Below the pieces are notes generated by a model. It searched no databases. It saw only the letters and a program-made list of their open reading frames with translations, and was not told the origin of the DNA. Shown piece by piece: positions 33,832 through 41,985 of a DNA stretch of 64,000 nucleotides. Each line of letters begins with the position of its first letter. Within the stretch, counting starts at the first letter, position 1. The stretch spans positions 186,001-250,000 of the forward strand of contig NZ_JAIPPU010000002.1 of the NCBI RefSeq assembly GCF_026646375.1. Reading direction: 5' to 3'. This DNA comes from Acetobacterium wieringae. Lineage in GTDB: Bacteria > Bacillota > Clostridia > Eubacteriales > Eubacteriaceae. The position numbers and the translations under genes were made by a program.

Positions 33832-34476
33832 ACTTTGTTTCCTCCGTTGTTAAAATTTGGGTTTTTTTATCCGGAAGTTCCAGCAATAGCTCATCACTAA
33901 TCGCCTGGAAATTCCAGAGCTTAATCTTGCTCCTTATTGTTGTTCCTGGTTTACAGTTAAAACTGTCCCTCTTTCCTCCTTCCTAATTTTTAGCTATGCA
34001 AACCATCCTGGGCTTTTTAAAAAAGCTGGTTTGCTAATACAGTGAAACGGTAAACCGAGAAAGAGCGTTCTTGTATGATTCTACACCTTCTTACGATGTT
34101 TTGCAATAAATATCGATGTTTTTTTGAATAAAATTCGTGATTTTTACATTACAAAACCGAAACAATAATGGGTTTAGCTCACATCTTTGACACATTCTGA
34201 TATTTCAGAAAAACAATGTATCCATCACTTTCAATTTTTGACCAAGCCGACTGCCAAACTTTAAATCAAGGGTTCCTTTCTCAAGAATAACAGCGATCAG
34301 CTCCTTTCCGGTTTCAAACTTCAATAAATAAACGCTTTTTGACTCTACAATTGGTTAACGCCCAGGATTGAGGTTTTATTGCACCGGATTTTATTTTTTT
34401 TATTTTTATCTTCGACTTGCTGAAAAGCATGGGCATGAACCAGGCGATTAATAAACGCCCCTACACGCTGCACTGC
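33832..34476. other. long leader/promoter region of the 1274-aa surface protein
   Basis: Read on the minus strand it has GGAGG 9 bases before the start, a palindrome CTGGAATTTCCAG near 33910, a purine-rich AAGGAGGAAAGAGGG near 33968-33982, and the large hairpin at 33990-34038. The rest is AT-rich. I checked for c-di-GMP-I riboswitch signatures and did not find them. No gene seen. Confidence 0.5.
33990..34038 (-). promoter_or_regulatory. large 5'-leader hairpin of the surface-protein mRNA
   Basis: Outer arms TTAGCAAACCA / TGGTTTGC-ATA-GCTAA enclose an inner GCTTTTTT / AAAAAGC stem. It is about 160 bases before the start codon and is followed by a purine-rich tract, not a T-tract, so it looks like an mRNA stabiliser or control element rather than a terminator. 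Confidence 0.55.
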
Positions 34477-34551
34477 CCGGGCATGACATGGGGACATTTC
34501 GCCTGTCATCCCGCTGGGCTGACAGGCGGTACGTCCCCAAGTCACGCCCTA
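34477..34551 (-). repeat. type B repeat, overlapping the stop codon of the anti-sigma gene
   Basis: Typical single copy: GCATGACATGGGGACATTTC, CGCCTGTCA, loop, TGACAGGCG, GTCCCCAAGTCA, ending CCCTA. The final CTA is the TAG stop of the gene at 34549. Confidence 0.8.
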
Positions 34552-35673
34552 CTCACTCGTTGGCGGCTCGCTGATCGGATCGTTTTCGCTTAAGGGTGTC
34601 TGCTCCTCGCTTAATGGCGTTTTTTCTTCGCTTAGCGGTGTTTTCTCGTCATCCACTGCTTCCGGTGTTTTTTCATCCGGTGGGGAGACAACCGGTTCGG
34701 TGGTTGGTTGGGGTTCCGGGGTGGTAACCACCGGGGTTTCCGGGGTCGCAACCACGGCCGGATCTGGCGTATTGGTTACCTTGCCGGTACCGTTGGTATC
34801 CACACTGGTTTCGGTGGTGGCCGGTGGGGTAATCGCCGGGGTTTCCACTACTGGGGTGGTGACTTCCTTGGTCTCTTTTTCCGGTTCATCGACAACAATC
34901 ACCTTGGTGAGATCGACTGCCTTTTCCTTGGATACGGCCAGTAAATCGGCCAGCGACATGCCCGCCAGACTTTCCATGGTCAGGGTACTGTCAGCGGCGA
35001 TTAATTCCTTCATCACATTGAGCTTACCGGTGGTGACACTGTACTGCTCGGCCTCGGTGACGGCCTGGCTATCCGGGGTGACGGTTTGCCGGACGACGGT
35101 GGCACTGATGTTTTCGGCAGTGGCCGAGTCTTTAATCACCTGATTAAGGGTGACGGCCAGATCATCGGCTTTGGCGGTATTCTGGTTTTCGACCGTGATC
35201 ATCACCACACTTTTGGTTTCATCCAGATAGCCGTTTTTAATCATGGCAGTGATGATGACCCCCACCGAGTCTTCCAGATTGGACTGGCTGAGGTTCTCTT
35301 CATCAAGCAACTCCTGGACATCCTGATCAAAGGCTTTAACCGACAAAATCTGCTTGTGCTTGTTGGTAACGATCTCGACGCTCTGATTGGCGTCCAGGGC
35401 GATGATGCTCTCAGGCGATTTAAACTCGCCAAACCAGGTGGTGATACAGACAATCATGACCAGTGCACCGGCTACCGCCATGGAAATGGGCTTGAAATAC
35501 CGCTGACTGGTATTCCGGGCTTTAGCCGGGGCCAGGGTTTGCCGGGTGATCGTGTCGTGCCCAGTCATTTTGATGACCGGGATGGCGGCCAGTTTATCAA
35601 AATCCAGGCCGGGAGCCTGGCTGATACTGCGGGAAAGGGAGGCTTCTATATTTAGTTTTTTGTGGGTGCTCAT
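34549..35673 (-). CDS. RsgI-like membrane anti-sigma factor
   Basis: A 374-residue single-pass protein. The cytoplasmic N-terminus (1-60) would bind the sigma factor encoded just upstream. A membrane helix lies at about 62-80 (ISMAVAGALVMIVCITTW). Next comes an RsgI-type extracytoplasmic domain (SPESIIALDANQSVEIVTNK.., DLAVTLNQVIKD) and a Pro/Thr/Glu-rich tail with repeats of TPLSEEK. In known RsgI systems an outside domain senses polysaccharide or wall state and controls SigI; here the tail is low complexity with no recognisable binding module. It overlaps the sigma gene by 4 bases (ATGA), and AGGAGG lies inside the sigma gene end. Its TAG stop is part of a type B repeat. Confidence 0.8.
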   Translation of the reverse strand: MSTHKKLNIEASLSRSISQAPGLDFDKLAAIPVIKMTGHDTITRQTLAPAKARNTSQRYFKPISMAVAGALVMIVCITTWFGEFKSPESIIALDANQSVEIVTNKHKQILSVKAFDQDVQELLDEENLSQSNLEDSVGVIITAMIKNGYLDETKSVVMITVENQNTAKADDLAVTLNQVIKDSATAENISATVVRQTVTPDSQAVTEAEQYSVTTGKLNVMKELIAADSTLTMESLAGMSLADLLAVSKEKAVDLTKVIVVDEPEKETKEVTTPVVETPAITPPATTETSVDTNGTGKVTNTPDPAVVATPETPVVTTPEPQPTTEPVVSPPDEKTPEAVDDEKTPLSEEKTPLSEEQTPLSENDPISEPPTSE

Positions 35674-36263
35674 CTTAACACCTCCTGTTCGATGAGATAT
35701 TTCTTCAGCTTCTTCAGTCCCCGATGATATTTAGAGAGGACGGTTGAAAGCTTCATATCCAGATTTTGGGCGATTTCCCGGTGGGTAAAGCCGGAAATGG
35801 CATGTAATAAAATAATTTCGGTTTCTTCGCTGCTGAGTATTTTCAGGGCGGTCTGAATCACCAGGCGGTCTTCCTGGTCACTGACATAGGAAAAATTCAG
35901 GTCATTTTCCAGATCGGTCATTTCAATGCAGTCGTTTTTCTGTTTGCTGCGGATTTTGCTGATTGAAAGATTCCGGGCGATGGTAAACACCCAGGCCATC
36001 GGTTTACCCATGGGCTGATAGAGATGGGCGGCGGCTCGAATCTTTAAGTAGGTGTCCTGAACCACATCGAGGGTATCGTCATGATTTTTCAGGGTTGACA
36101 GCACAAAGGCGTAAACAGTACGCTCCGTCAGGCGGTATAATTCTTCGAAAGCTGCCATATCATCATTGGCAATCCGGGTGAAGATGGCTTCATCGATATT
36201 CAGTTTTTGTTTTTCTGTACTGACGGTGTCGTTTAATACCATCATGGAAAGAAAAAGCTTCAT
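35670..36263 (-). CDS. ECF-type sigma-70 family sigma factor
   Basis: About 197 residues with sigma region 2 (DDMAAFEELYRLTERTVYAF.., VVQDTYLKI) and region 4 (SSEETEIILLHAISGFTHREIAQNLDMKLST). Region 3 is absent, as in ECF sigmas. I choose ATG 36263 (MKLFLSMM) because GGGGG lies 9 bases upstream and a TATAAT at 36283-36288 would put transcription start just before it. The longer frame to 36281 would begin before the likely mRNA start. Co-transcribed with the membrane anti-sigma by ATGA overlap. Confidence 0.88.
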   Translation of the reverse strand: MKLFLSMMVLNDTVSTEKQKLNIDEAIFTRIANDDMAAFEELYRLTERTVYAFVLSTLKNHDDTLDVVQDTYLKIRAAAHLYQPMGKPMAWVFTIARNLSISKIRSKQKNDCIEMTDLENDLNFSYVSDQEDRLVIQTALKILSSEETEIILLHAISGFTHREIAQNLDMKLSTVLSKYHRGLKKLKKYLIEQEVLR

Positions 36264-36282
36264 CAGGATAACCCCCAACATT

Positions 36283-36311
36283 ATAGTAACGTTTTATTAA
36301 GACGTTTTATT
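36283..36311 (-). promoter_or_regulatory. sigma gene promoter with direct repeat
   Basis: On the minus strand AATAAAACGT occurs twice with a 13-base period (36289-36298 and 36302-36311) directly before TATAAT (36283-36288). It may be an autoregulatory ECF promoter. Confidence 0.5.
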
Positions 36312-36336
36312 GCATGGATTTAAAAATATTTTGACC

Positions 36337-36362
36337 GCACAAGGGGACGGTTCTTTTGTGTC
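36337..36362 (+). repeat. type A repeat, single unit
   Basis: GCACAAGGGGACGGTTCTTT, ending TGTGTC. Confidence 0.75.
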
Positions 36363-36382
36363 TTTTATTTAATTAAGGTTTC

Positions 36383-36405
36383 GGGCGAACTCGGTTCGCC
36401 CCTAC
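36383..36405 (-). repeat. type C repeat (GTAG hairpin)
   Basis: On the minus strand GTAG then GGGCGAAC-CGA-GTTCGCCC. Repeated exactly at 36630-36652. Confidence 0.7.
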
Positions 36406-36629
36406 AAACGTTTAAAGACTTTGTCGACCGGATGTGACAATGGGACATCCTAGCTTCCCCATGTCATCCCCTATGTTTATAGGTACTGCCTATTATCTGA
36501 TATAAATCGGAAAAAGACAAGGTGTGGCAGATTGTGTGCCAGGATTTTTTTGGTTGATCGGTTTGCTTCCTTTATTATTATAACACAGGTTGCCTGGTAA
36601 TTTGTATTCTTTTGCTTTATTAAGATTTC

Positions 36630-36652
36630 GGGCGAACTCGGTTCGCCCCTAC
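36630..36652 (-). repeat. type C repeat (GTAG hairpin)
   Basis: Second exact copy of the unit at 36383, same orientation. Confidence 0.7.
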
Positions 36653-36850
36653 AACGGCGATACCCGGAGATGAACAGGTGGGTGAATTTTTATCTCCGGG
36701 GGGTTAAGGTTTATAGGTGACTTTTTTATAATGACATGATAGAATGTATCTATTATGGGAATATAAGTATTAATACATTTTCTTATGCACACGATATCAG
36801 TATTACACAAATGATGTCTTAGGGATAATTTTTTATGAAGGAGTTTTAAA

Positions 36851-37906
36851 ATGGAGAAGAAATTAAGCTACACTGTCGATGAGCTCATTGATTTACACGT
36901 CTTGCAGCAGTTTCAGGATAGTTTTGCCAAGGCTTTGGGGATGGCCAGTATTTCTGTTGATAATGTCAAGGGGTCGATTACCGAGCCCAGTAATTTTACC
37001 GATTTTTGCATGAAATACACCCGGGGCTCGGCCGAAGGCAACAAACGCTGTATATCCTGTGATGTCAATGGTGGTAAAAAAGCGGGTACCACTGGTAAAC
37101 CGGCGGTTTACTCCTGTCATGCCGGACTGGTGGATTTTGCGGCGCCAATTGTCGTAGATGGGGTGCAGATCGGGGCAATTCTTGGCGGACAGGTGCTTGA
37201 TGCGCCACCGGATGAGGACAAGTTTAGAAAAATCGCCCGGGAAATCGGGGTCGATGAGGATGAGTATATCGCCGCCCTAAGAAAAATTACGATTGTCCCC
37301 CGGGATAAAATCAATGCCGCAGCGGATATGCTGTATGTTTTTGCCAACTCCATTTCCAAAATGGGCCATCACAACCGTCTGCTGGTTCATGAAACCGAGA
37401 ACTTCCAGCATATTTCGGAAAATATGTTTGAAAATATCCGGGCGGTTACCGACGTGGTCAATAACTTCTCGGTTCAGATTGAAGCCTTGATTAAAGCCTC
37501 TGACGAACTGCTGGAATCTTCCACCATTTCCAAAAACAAGGTCAAGGAAACCGACTCGATTCTTAAGTTTATCCGGGATGTGGCGACTCAGACCAACCTG
37601 CTTGGCCTTAATGCAGCCATTGAAGCTACCCGGGCCGGGGAATTTGGCCGGGGCTTTAATGTGGTTGCCGATGAGGTTCGGAAACTGGCGGTCATGAGTG
37701 TGGATTCAGCCAAGAAGATCGAAAGTATTCTGGACAGCATTGTGGTCAGCATGAATTCGGTGGAATCGCAGGCGGCCAAATCCTATAAAATCATCGGCGA
37801 GCATCAGGCCGCCATGGTTGAGATCAATGAAAAGCTGTCGATGCTCAATGAAATCTCCGACAAGCTCAAAATTGAGATTAATAACTTAAAGAACAGCCTG
37901 TATTAA
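36851..37906 (+). CDS. cytoplasmic PocR-domain / MCP-type chemoreceptor-like protein
   Basis: The N-terminal 170 residues form a PocR ligand-binding domain ([20 protein letters not shown].., [32 protein letters not shown]). The Cys residues are characteristic of the family, which binds small ligands, possibly hydrocarbon derivatives. The C-terminal part is a shortened methyl-accepting signalling domain with the tip [18 protein letters not shown] and [13 protein letters not shown]. No membrane segment is present, so it is a soluble receptor that would contact CheA/CheW. AAGGAG precedes the ATG. It is monocistronic, with a terminator 5 bases after the stop codon. No chemotaxis genes are nearby. 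Confidence 0.9.
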   Translation: MEKKLSYTVDELIDLHVLQQFQDSFAKALGMASISVDNVKGSITEPSNFTDFCMKYTRGSAEGNKRCISCDVNGGKKAGTTGKPAVYSCHAGLVDFAAPIVVDGVQIGAILGGQVLDAPPDEDKFRKIAREIGVDEDEYIAALRKITIVPRDKINAAADMLYVFANSISKMGHHNRLLVHETENFQHISENMFENIRAVTDVVNNFSVQIEALIKASDELLESSTISKNKVKETDSILKFIRDVATQTNLLGLNAAIEATRAGEFGRGFNVVADEVRKLAVMSVDSAKKIESILDSIVVSMNSVESQAAKSYKIIGEHQAAMVEINEKLSMLNEISDKLKIEINNLKNSLY

Positions 37907-37910
37907 AGCC

Positions 37911-37940
37911 AAAGACCACTCGTGCGAGTGGTCTTTTTTA
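37911..37940 (+). terminator. intrinsic terminator of the PocR-MCP gene
   Basis: AAAGACCACTCG and CGAGTGGTCTTT form a perfect stem followed by TTTAA. Confidence 0.92.
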
Positions 37941-37943
37941 AGA

Positions 37944-38017
37944 GCACAAGGGGACGGTTCTTTTGTGTCTTTTTGAATGAATAATATGTTGACACAAGAA
38001 AAACCGTCCCCTTGTGC
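37944..38017. repeat. type A inverted pair (REPIN-like)
   Basis: Two type A units face each other: GCACAAGGGGACGGTTCTTT..GTGTC and GACACAAGAAAAACCGTCCC..GTGC, about 22 bases apart. The 74-base element can fold into one long hairpin. Same structure at 49459-49534. Confidence 0.85.
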
Positions 38018-38034
38018 TTCCCCGCCCTATCCTG

Positions 38035-38613
38035 TCAGTTGATCAGGTTGAGGCCGAAATGGGTACGCAGATCAGCAATGGCCCGACGGTGGAGTTTGAC
38101 CAAGCTGTTGGCACTAACCCCCAGGGCGGCGGCGATTTCCCGGAAGCTGCGGTTTTTGCCATAGTGTTCTTCAATAATCCAGCGCTGCCGTTCCCTTAAG
38201 CAGGGCAGATACTGCCGTAAGGCCAAGAGGTCTTGCGCCCGGACATAGTCACCTTCAATATCGGCGGGATCGGGCAGAACCTCCAGCAGGGAAAGATTTT
38301 CGTCAACGCCGGGTGAAAAATCCAGGGAGGTGCAATTTTTATGGCTTTTGGCCACATTGACAAAATAATAGAACAACTCTTTTTTGAGATAGCCGGAAAA
38401 GGGCACGCCCCGGTCTTCATTATAGGTTTCTACGGCATTGAGCAAAACGATGGCGGCTTCGCTGAGGTAGTCGTCAACAGCGTCCACTTCGTACACATAA
38501 CGCCTGATCATTGAGAGCATCAAGGGTTTAAAGCCCTCTATCAAAGCCAGCTGGCACTGGGTATCCCGCTGACGGGCGCCCTTTACCAAACGAATCATTT
38601 CATTATTTTTCAT
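38035..38613 (-). CDS. small sigma-70 family sigma factor (phage-like cassette)
   Basis: The 192-residue protein has a region 2-like segment (CQLALIEGFKPLMLSMIRRY, VDDYLSEAAIVLLNAVETY) and a region 4 helix-turn-helix (RERQRWIIEEHYGKNRSFRE, IAAALGVSANSLVKLHRRA). It is of the type found beside small holin/DUF1659/DUF2922 genes in clostridia. The start is ATG 38613 (MKNNEMIRL) with AGAGGTG 5 bases upstream; the open frame upstream to 38823 only translates a type B repeat. It probably transcribes this cassette. Last gene of the cassette on the minus strand. Confidence 0.8.
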   Translation of the reverse strand: MKNNEMIRLVKGARQRDTQCQLALIEGFKPLMLSMIRRYVYEVDAVDDYLSEAAIVLLNAVETYNEDRGVPFSGYLKKELFYYFVNVAKSHKNCTSLDFSPGVDENLSLLEVLPDPADIEGDYVRAQDLLALRQYLPCLRERQRWIIEEHYGKNRSFREIAAALGVSANSLVKLHRRAIADLRTHFGLNLIN

Positions 38614-38955
38614 CTTGTCACCTCTTTCAATCTTATGGAACGTTAGTTCTTTTCTTATATTATACATGAATTGGTTTGTTATTTCAACGGTTTTGCGAAC
38701 AAATGTTTTTTTATAAGCATGGGGACGTTTTTTACTGCAATGCTCGGGCATGACATGGGGACGTTTCGTTTGTCTTCGTTGCAGCGTGGCTCGGGCATGA
38801 CTTGGGGACATTTCGTACGTCATCCCTATCGGGCTGACATCCGTAACGTCCCCAAGTCATACCCTATCATAGGCGTAACGTCCCCTCGACTCGCCCCATC
38901 AAACGTCCCCTTTTCATATCCTATTCATTGGGGGCGGGGTTTCCCCCGCCTTTTG
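38614..38955. other. intergenic region dominated by type B repeats
   Basis: Two to three type B arms in tandem lie between 38745 and 38925. A GC-rich GGGGCGGG..CCCCGCC hairpin near 38931-38952 could be a terminator for the DUF2922 gene. No gene seen. Confidence 0.55.
38745..38925 (-). repeat. type B repeats, composite
   Basis: Successive GGGCATGACATGGGGACGTT, GGCATGACTTGGGGACATTT, GGGCTGACATCCGTAACGTC and ACGTCCCC arms, i.e. at least two fused copies. Confidence 0.75.
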
Positions 38956-39180
38956 CTACACGGTCATTTCAAAGTCCTGGGTGGTGGTGGAAATCAGTTT
39001 ACCGCTGACCTTTTTTACCAGGGCAATATTATCTGGGGCAAACACATTTCGGGTCAGAATCTGATCCATTGCTGCATTGATTTCTGCAGGCGTCACCGCC
39101 GGATCGGCATCTGATACGGAAATGGTTGCGTTTTTGCCATCGGCACGGGCAAAAACCATGGTTGCTTTAATATCGGCCAT
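38956..39180 (-). CDS. DUF2922 family small protein
   Basis: A 74-residue protein with the DUF2922 pattern (MVFARADGKNATISVSDADP, VTPAEINAAMDQIL). The family has no known activity and occurs in small gene clusters with DUF1659, holins and peptidases in low-GC Gram-positives. AAGGAGG precedes the ATG. It follows the DUF1659 gene by 32 bases, so the two are co-transcribed. Confidence 0.85.
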   Translation of the reverse strand: MADIKATMVFARADGKNATISVSDADPAVTPAEINAAMDQILTRNVFAPDNIALVKKVSGKLISTTTQDFEMTV

Positions 39181-39212
39181 ATTTTACCTCCTTTCTTCAT
39201 ATTATATGGGGG

Positions 39213-39437
39213 TTACACCCCGGGAATCAGTAAGGTGGTTTCGATTTTGAGTACTTCTTCCATGGTGGGAACCTGCAAGCTGGCAAGTGCCTCAGCCACA
39301 GCGTAAATATCATCATCAACGGCGGTTTCTTTGAGATTGGAATAAGTTTTTGACTTAATCACTTCTTTCCCGTCGACCACCCCATGGTTCGAACGAACCT
39401 GGAGCTTATTGCTGATAAAATCAGTAGTTACTGGCAT
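39213..39437 (-). CDS. DUF1659 family small protein
   Basis: A 74-residue protein with the DUF1659 pattern (LQVRSNHGVVDGKEVIKSKT, YSNLKETAVDDDIYAVAEAL). Function unknown; the family regularly accompanies DUF2922, as here. AGGAGG lies 8 bases before the ATG. A type B repeat array fills the space up to the peptidase gene. Confidence 0.85.
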   Translation of the reverse strand: MPVTTDFISNKLQVRSNHGVVDGKEVIKSKTYSNLKETAVDDDIYAVAEALASLQVPTMEEVLKIETTLLIPGV

Positions 39438-39519
39438 TTTGTGTACCTCCTTTCATCGGTTATACTTATAAATGGAATGAACTGGAAAAAGGTGCCATCT
39501 TTTTTTAAGTATTTGGATA

Positions 39520-39682
39520 AGGGACATTTTGTTTGTCATCGCTGCAGCGTGGCTCGGGTATGACACGGGGACATTTCGCCTTTCATCCCGCTGGGCTGAC
39601 AGGCGTAACGTCCCCAAGTCATACACTATCACAGGCGTAACGTCCCCTTTTCTCATCCTACCAGTCCCCAAGTCACACCCTA
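39520..39682 (-). repeat. type B repeats, composite
   Basis: Arms GGTATGACACGGGGACATTT, CGCCTTTCA, GGGCTGACAGGCGTAACGTC, followed by a second ACAGGCGTAACGTCCCC arm and a closing CCCAAGTCACACCCTA. It lies 12 bases downstream of the peptidase stop codon on the minus strand. Confidence 0.78.
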
Positions 39683-39694
39683 TCTTTACGCTGG

Positions 39695-40048
39695 TTAGAT
39701 TTCCAGATGGCAAAAACCTTCATCTTCGTAAATGATCACACCCAACCCGGCGGCAGTGGCTGCGGCGGCCAGGGCATAAACTGAGAGCCCCGGGGCATAG
39801 CAGTCGGCGGCATCGCCAACCAGGTGCCGGGAGTGGGGAATCCCCCCGACTTCTTCATTGCGAACCGGGCAGCGCACCCCGGAGGTAATGATGATCGGGT
39901 TTTCCAACACCATCCGGACGGCTTCCAGCCGGCCTACCAATTCGCTATTCATTTCTGACGGAAAGCCATCACAGTAACGGCCTTCACAGCAGCATTTAAA
40001 CTCCTGACGGTTAAAGTGGGGGGTTAATTGTTCGTTGTTGATACACAT
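39695..40048 (-). CDS. M15A-type peptidase (D-Ala-D-Ala carboxypeptidase-like endolysin)
   Basis: Residues FNRQEFKCCCEGRYC and ITSGVRCPVRNEEVGGIPHS belong to the Peptidase_M15_3 family. Zinc ligands are visible as His in SRHLVGDAADCY, Asp in the same motif, and the final FCHLEI. The protein is about 117 residues from ATG 40048 (AGAGGAG 7 bases upstream); the longer frame to 40084 lacks a good site. There is no signal peptide, so export would depend on the holin encoded upstream. Together they look like a two-gene lysis pair of phage origin. Confidence 0.85.
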   Translation of the reverse strand: MCINNEQLTPHFNRQEFKCCCEGRYCDGFPSEMNSELVGRLEAVRMVLENPIIITSGVRCPVRNEEVGGIPHSRHLVGDAADCYAPGLSVYALAAAATAAGLGVIIYEDEGFCHLEI

Positions 40049-40084
40049 AGATATTCTCCTCTTCGTTTTAATTTTTTGAGACAT

Positions 40085-40247
40085 GGTGACGTTTACTTGT
40101 CACATTTGCAGCGTGGCCCGGGCATGACATGGGGACATTTCGCCTTTCATCCCGCTGGGCTGACAGGCGTAACGTCCCCAAGTCATCCCCTATCACAGGC
40201 GTAACGCATCCTTTTCTCATCCTACCAGCCCCCCAGTCACACCCTAC
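40085..40247 (-). repeat. type B repeats, composite
   Basis: Arms GGCATGACATGGGGACATTT, CGCCTTTCA, GGGCTGACAGGCGTAACGTC and a second partial set. The end CACACCCTA touches the holin stop codon (TGA, then GTAGGG on the minus strand). Confidence 0.78.
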
Positions 40248-40646
40248 TCATTCTTTTTCAGACAACTGGGCCAGAACTTTTTTGAGACTGGCGGGAATCG
40301 GAAAGCCCAGGGCCGCCAGATTTTCGGTGATACTGATGCCTTCATTGGCCAGATAGAAAAAAATCATCGCTGTGCGGAGTGTCGCACCACCGCCTAGCAG
40401 GTTCTGATCTAACAGGTGACCCATGGCGACAATGACAACGATCATCATTTTTTTGAGAATTCCATTAAAACCAATTTGGCTGGATACCTGCCGACGGGTT
40501 GCTGCCAGGGCCAGACCGGTTAAATAGTCAATCAGGATAAAGCCCAGCAAGGTGTACAAATACCCGTCGAAGCCGCCTAAAAGAAAACCGAGTACCGACC
40601 CGATCACCCCACACACCGTGGGCAGGGATTCTAGAATTGTTTTCAT
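40248..40646 (-). CDS. phage holin family protein (holin_4_1 type)
   Basis: About 132 residues with three hydrophobic segments (VCGVIGSVLGFLLGGFDGYL, LYTLLGFILIDYLTGLALAA, MMIVVIVAMGHLLDQNLL) and the family sequence IDYLTGLALAA / NEGISITENLAALGFPIP. Such toxin-secretion/lysis holins form membrane pores. The start at ATG 40646 is 12 bases after GGAGG. A closer ATG is out of frame with a TGA two codons on. The open frame to 40751 includes terminator and is not used. First gene of the small cassette. Confidence 0.85.
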   Translation of the reverse strand: MKTILESLPTVCGVIGSVLGFLLGGFDGYLYTLLGFILIDYLTGLALAATRRQVSSQIGFNGILKKMMIVVIVAMGHLLDQNLLGGGATLRTAMIFFYLANEGISITENLAALGFPIPASLKKVLAQLSEKE

Positions 40647-40717
40647 TTCATCGCTTGTCCTCCTTTCTTTAACTAGTGGTACACTCCTTAAATGGCAGTT
40701 TCTAGGAAAAAATGACA

Positions 40718-40745
40718 TAAAAAAACCATCCTGTGAAGGATGGTT
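40718..40745 (-). terminator. intrinsic terminator of the whiA operon
   Basis: On the minus strand AACCATCC and GGATGGTT pair around a 6-base loop, followed by TTTTTTTATG. It lies past the type B repeats that follow whiA. Confidence 0.9.
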
Positions 40746-40746
40746 C

Positions 40747-40941
40747 GGCATGGGGACGTCTAACTTATCGCATTTACAGCGCGCGGCCCGGGTATGACAA
40801 GGAGGACATTTCGTACGTCATCCCTGATGCGTGGCTCGGGCATGACAATGGGACATTTCGCCTTTCATCCCGATGGGCTGACAGGCGTAACGTCCCCTTT
40901 TCACGCCCTATCACAGGCGAACGTTTCCAAGTCATGCTCTA
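40747..40941 (-). repeat. type B repeats, composite, ending in the whiA stop
   Basis: Arms GGTATGACAAGGAGGACATT, GGGCATGACAATGGGACATT, CGCCTTTCA, GGGCTGACAGGCGTAACGTC and the closing AAGTCATGCTCTA. The last CTA is the TAG stop of whiA. Confidence 0.78.
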
Positions 40942-41940
40942 GCGCTGTTTGAGGTCGGCGGCGATCTGGTTGAGTTTTTTGAGGCGGTGATAGACCCCGG
41001 ACTTGCCGACGGGGGGGTCCAGGCGTTCACCCAGCTCTTTGATACTGGCATCGGGGTAGTTAAGCCGCAGTTCGGCAATGTCGTAGAGATTTTTGGGCAG
41101 ATTTTTTAAGCCAAACTGCTCTTTGATCAGCATAATATCGGCAACCTGATCGTAGGCTGCGGCAATGGTTTTATTGAGATTGGCGGTTTCACAATTGACC
41201 TGACGATTCACGTCATTGCGCATTTCTTTGACAATCCGGATGTTTTCCATTTCCAGCAGGCCACGATGGGCTCCGATGACGCTGAGAAAATCGGCCACAC
41301 TGCTCCCTTCTTTCAGGTAAAGCACCCAATGGGCTTTGCGATGGATCAGGTTGGACTTGATCTCGTACCCATCGAGAATCGTTTTAATGCTCTGCAGATA
41401 GGCACATTGCTCACCAGCAACCACTGGACTGCGGTCATTTTTTTTCGTGATGGTCGTTTTTTTACCCACCAATTCCAGATGATAGGTTTTTTCGGGGTTG
41501 GATATCGAACCGCACCCTAAAAAAACTCCCCGGATGTAGGCTTTTGTCTGATTTTGCTGCTTGATAAACGGCTCCGGTACCTGATTGGCAAAAAACGCCT
41601 GGCCATTGGCATTGTAACTTAAAATCTGACAGTCTTCCAAGATTATTTTTGCCGTCCATGGTTGTTCAACCACCACCCGGTAGGCCCGGTGTTCTTTGAA
41701 TTTACGGGTTTTTTCGATCTTGATTTTTGGTTTAATCTGATACAGGGATTTAATCAACTGATAGCAGCGGGCCGCCACGGCGGGGTTTTCGGTTTTGATA
41801 CTGATGGTCATGGCCCCGGATTGCTCGATGTGGATGGTTCCCACGGCGCCAATCATGCCGGACAGTTCGGCCCGCTGACAGGCTTTTGAGCCGTAGGGAA
41901 GCTTGGAAAGATCTTTTTTTAAAATGGCTGAAAATGTCAT
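40939..41940 (-). CDS. whiA: DNA-binding protein WhiA
   Basis: A 333-residue WhiA: N-terminal LAGLIDADG-homing-endonuclease-like fold without catalytic use (AYIRGVFLGCGSISNPEKTY, HLEL) and a C-terminal helix-turn-helix (AELRLNYPDASIKELGERLD, ..GKSGVYHRLKKL). WhiA affects cell division and chromosome segregation in Firmicutes and sporulation in actinomycetes. It is the last gene of the murB-PHP-rapZ-yvcK-whiA run. AGGAG is 5 bases before the ATG. The TAG stop belongs to a type B repeat. Confidence 0.95.
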   Translation of the reverse strand: MTFSAILKKDLSKLPYGSKACQRAELSGMIGAVGTIHIEQSGAMTISIKTENPAVAARCYQLIKSLYQIKPKIKIEKTRKFKEHRAYRVVVEQPWTAKIILEDCQILSYNANGQAFFANQVPEPFIKQQNQTKAYIRGVFLGCGSISNPEKTYHLELVGKKTTITKKNDRSPVVAGEQCAYLQSIKTILDGYEIKSNLIHRKAHWVLYLKEGSSVADFLSVIGAHRGLLEMENIRIVKEMRNDVNRQVNCETANLNKTIAAAYDQVADIMLIKEQFGLKNLPKNLYDIAELRLNYPDASIKELGERLDPPVGKSGVYHRLKKLNQIAADLKQR

Positions 41941-41955
41941 GGCGGCTCCTTTCTC

Positions 41956-41980
41956 GCACAGGGGGACGATTCTTTTGTAC
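41956..41980 (+). repeat. type A repeat, single diverged unit
   Basis: GCACAGGGGGACGATTCTTT, ending TGTAC; lies in the 45-base gap between yvcK and whiA. Confidence 0.65.
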
Positions 41981-41985
41981 TTACC

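Larger units (their letters stand above)
36312..36850. other. repeat-rich intergenic region
   Basis: Contains a type A unit (36337-36362), two nearly identical type C units (36383-36405 and 36630-36652) and a type B fragment near 36440-36480. AAGGAG precedes the receptor gene. No gene seen. Confidence 0.6.

Noticed and set aside
33840-34140. c-di-GMP or other riboswitch in the long leader of the 1274-aa gene
   Set aside because: The hairpin is strong but the conserved GEMM loop and receptor sequences are absent.
34345-34545. 66-aa minus-strand frame
   Set aside because: Begins in a type B repeat and has no ribosome binding site or family features.
38614-38823. N-terminal extension of the small sigma factor
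   Set aside because: It translates a type B repeat; ATG 38613 has a good ribosome binding site.
39529-40356. plus-strand frames of 68-75 aa
   Set aside because: Both translate type B repeats (shared MGTFRLSSRWADRRNVP-type peptide), so they are repeat artefacts.
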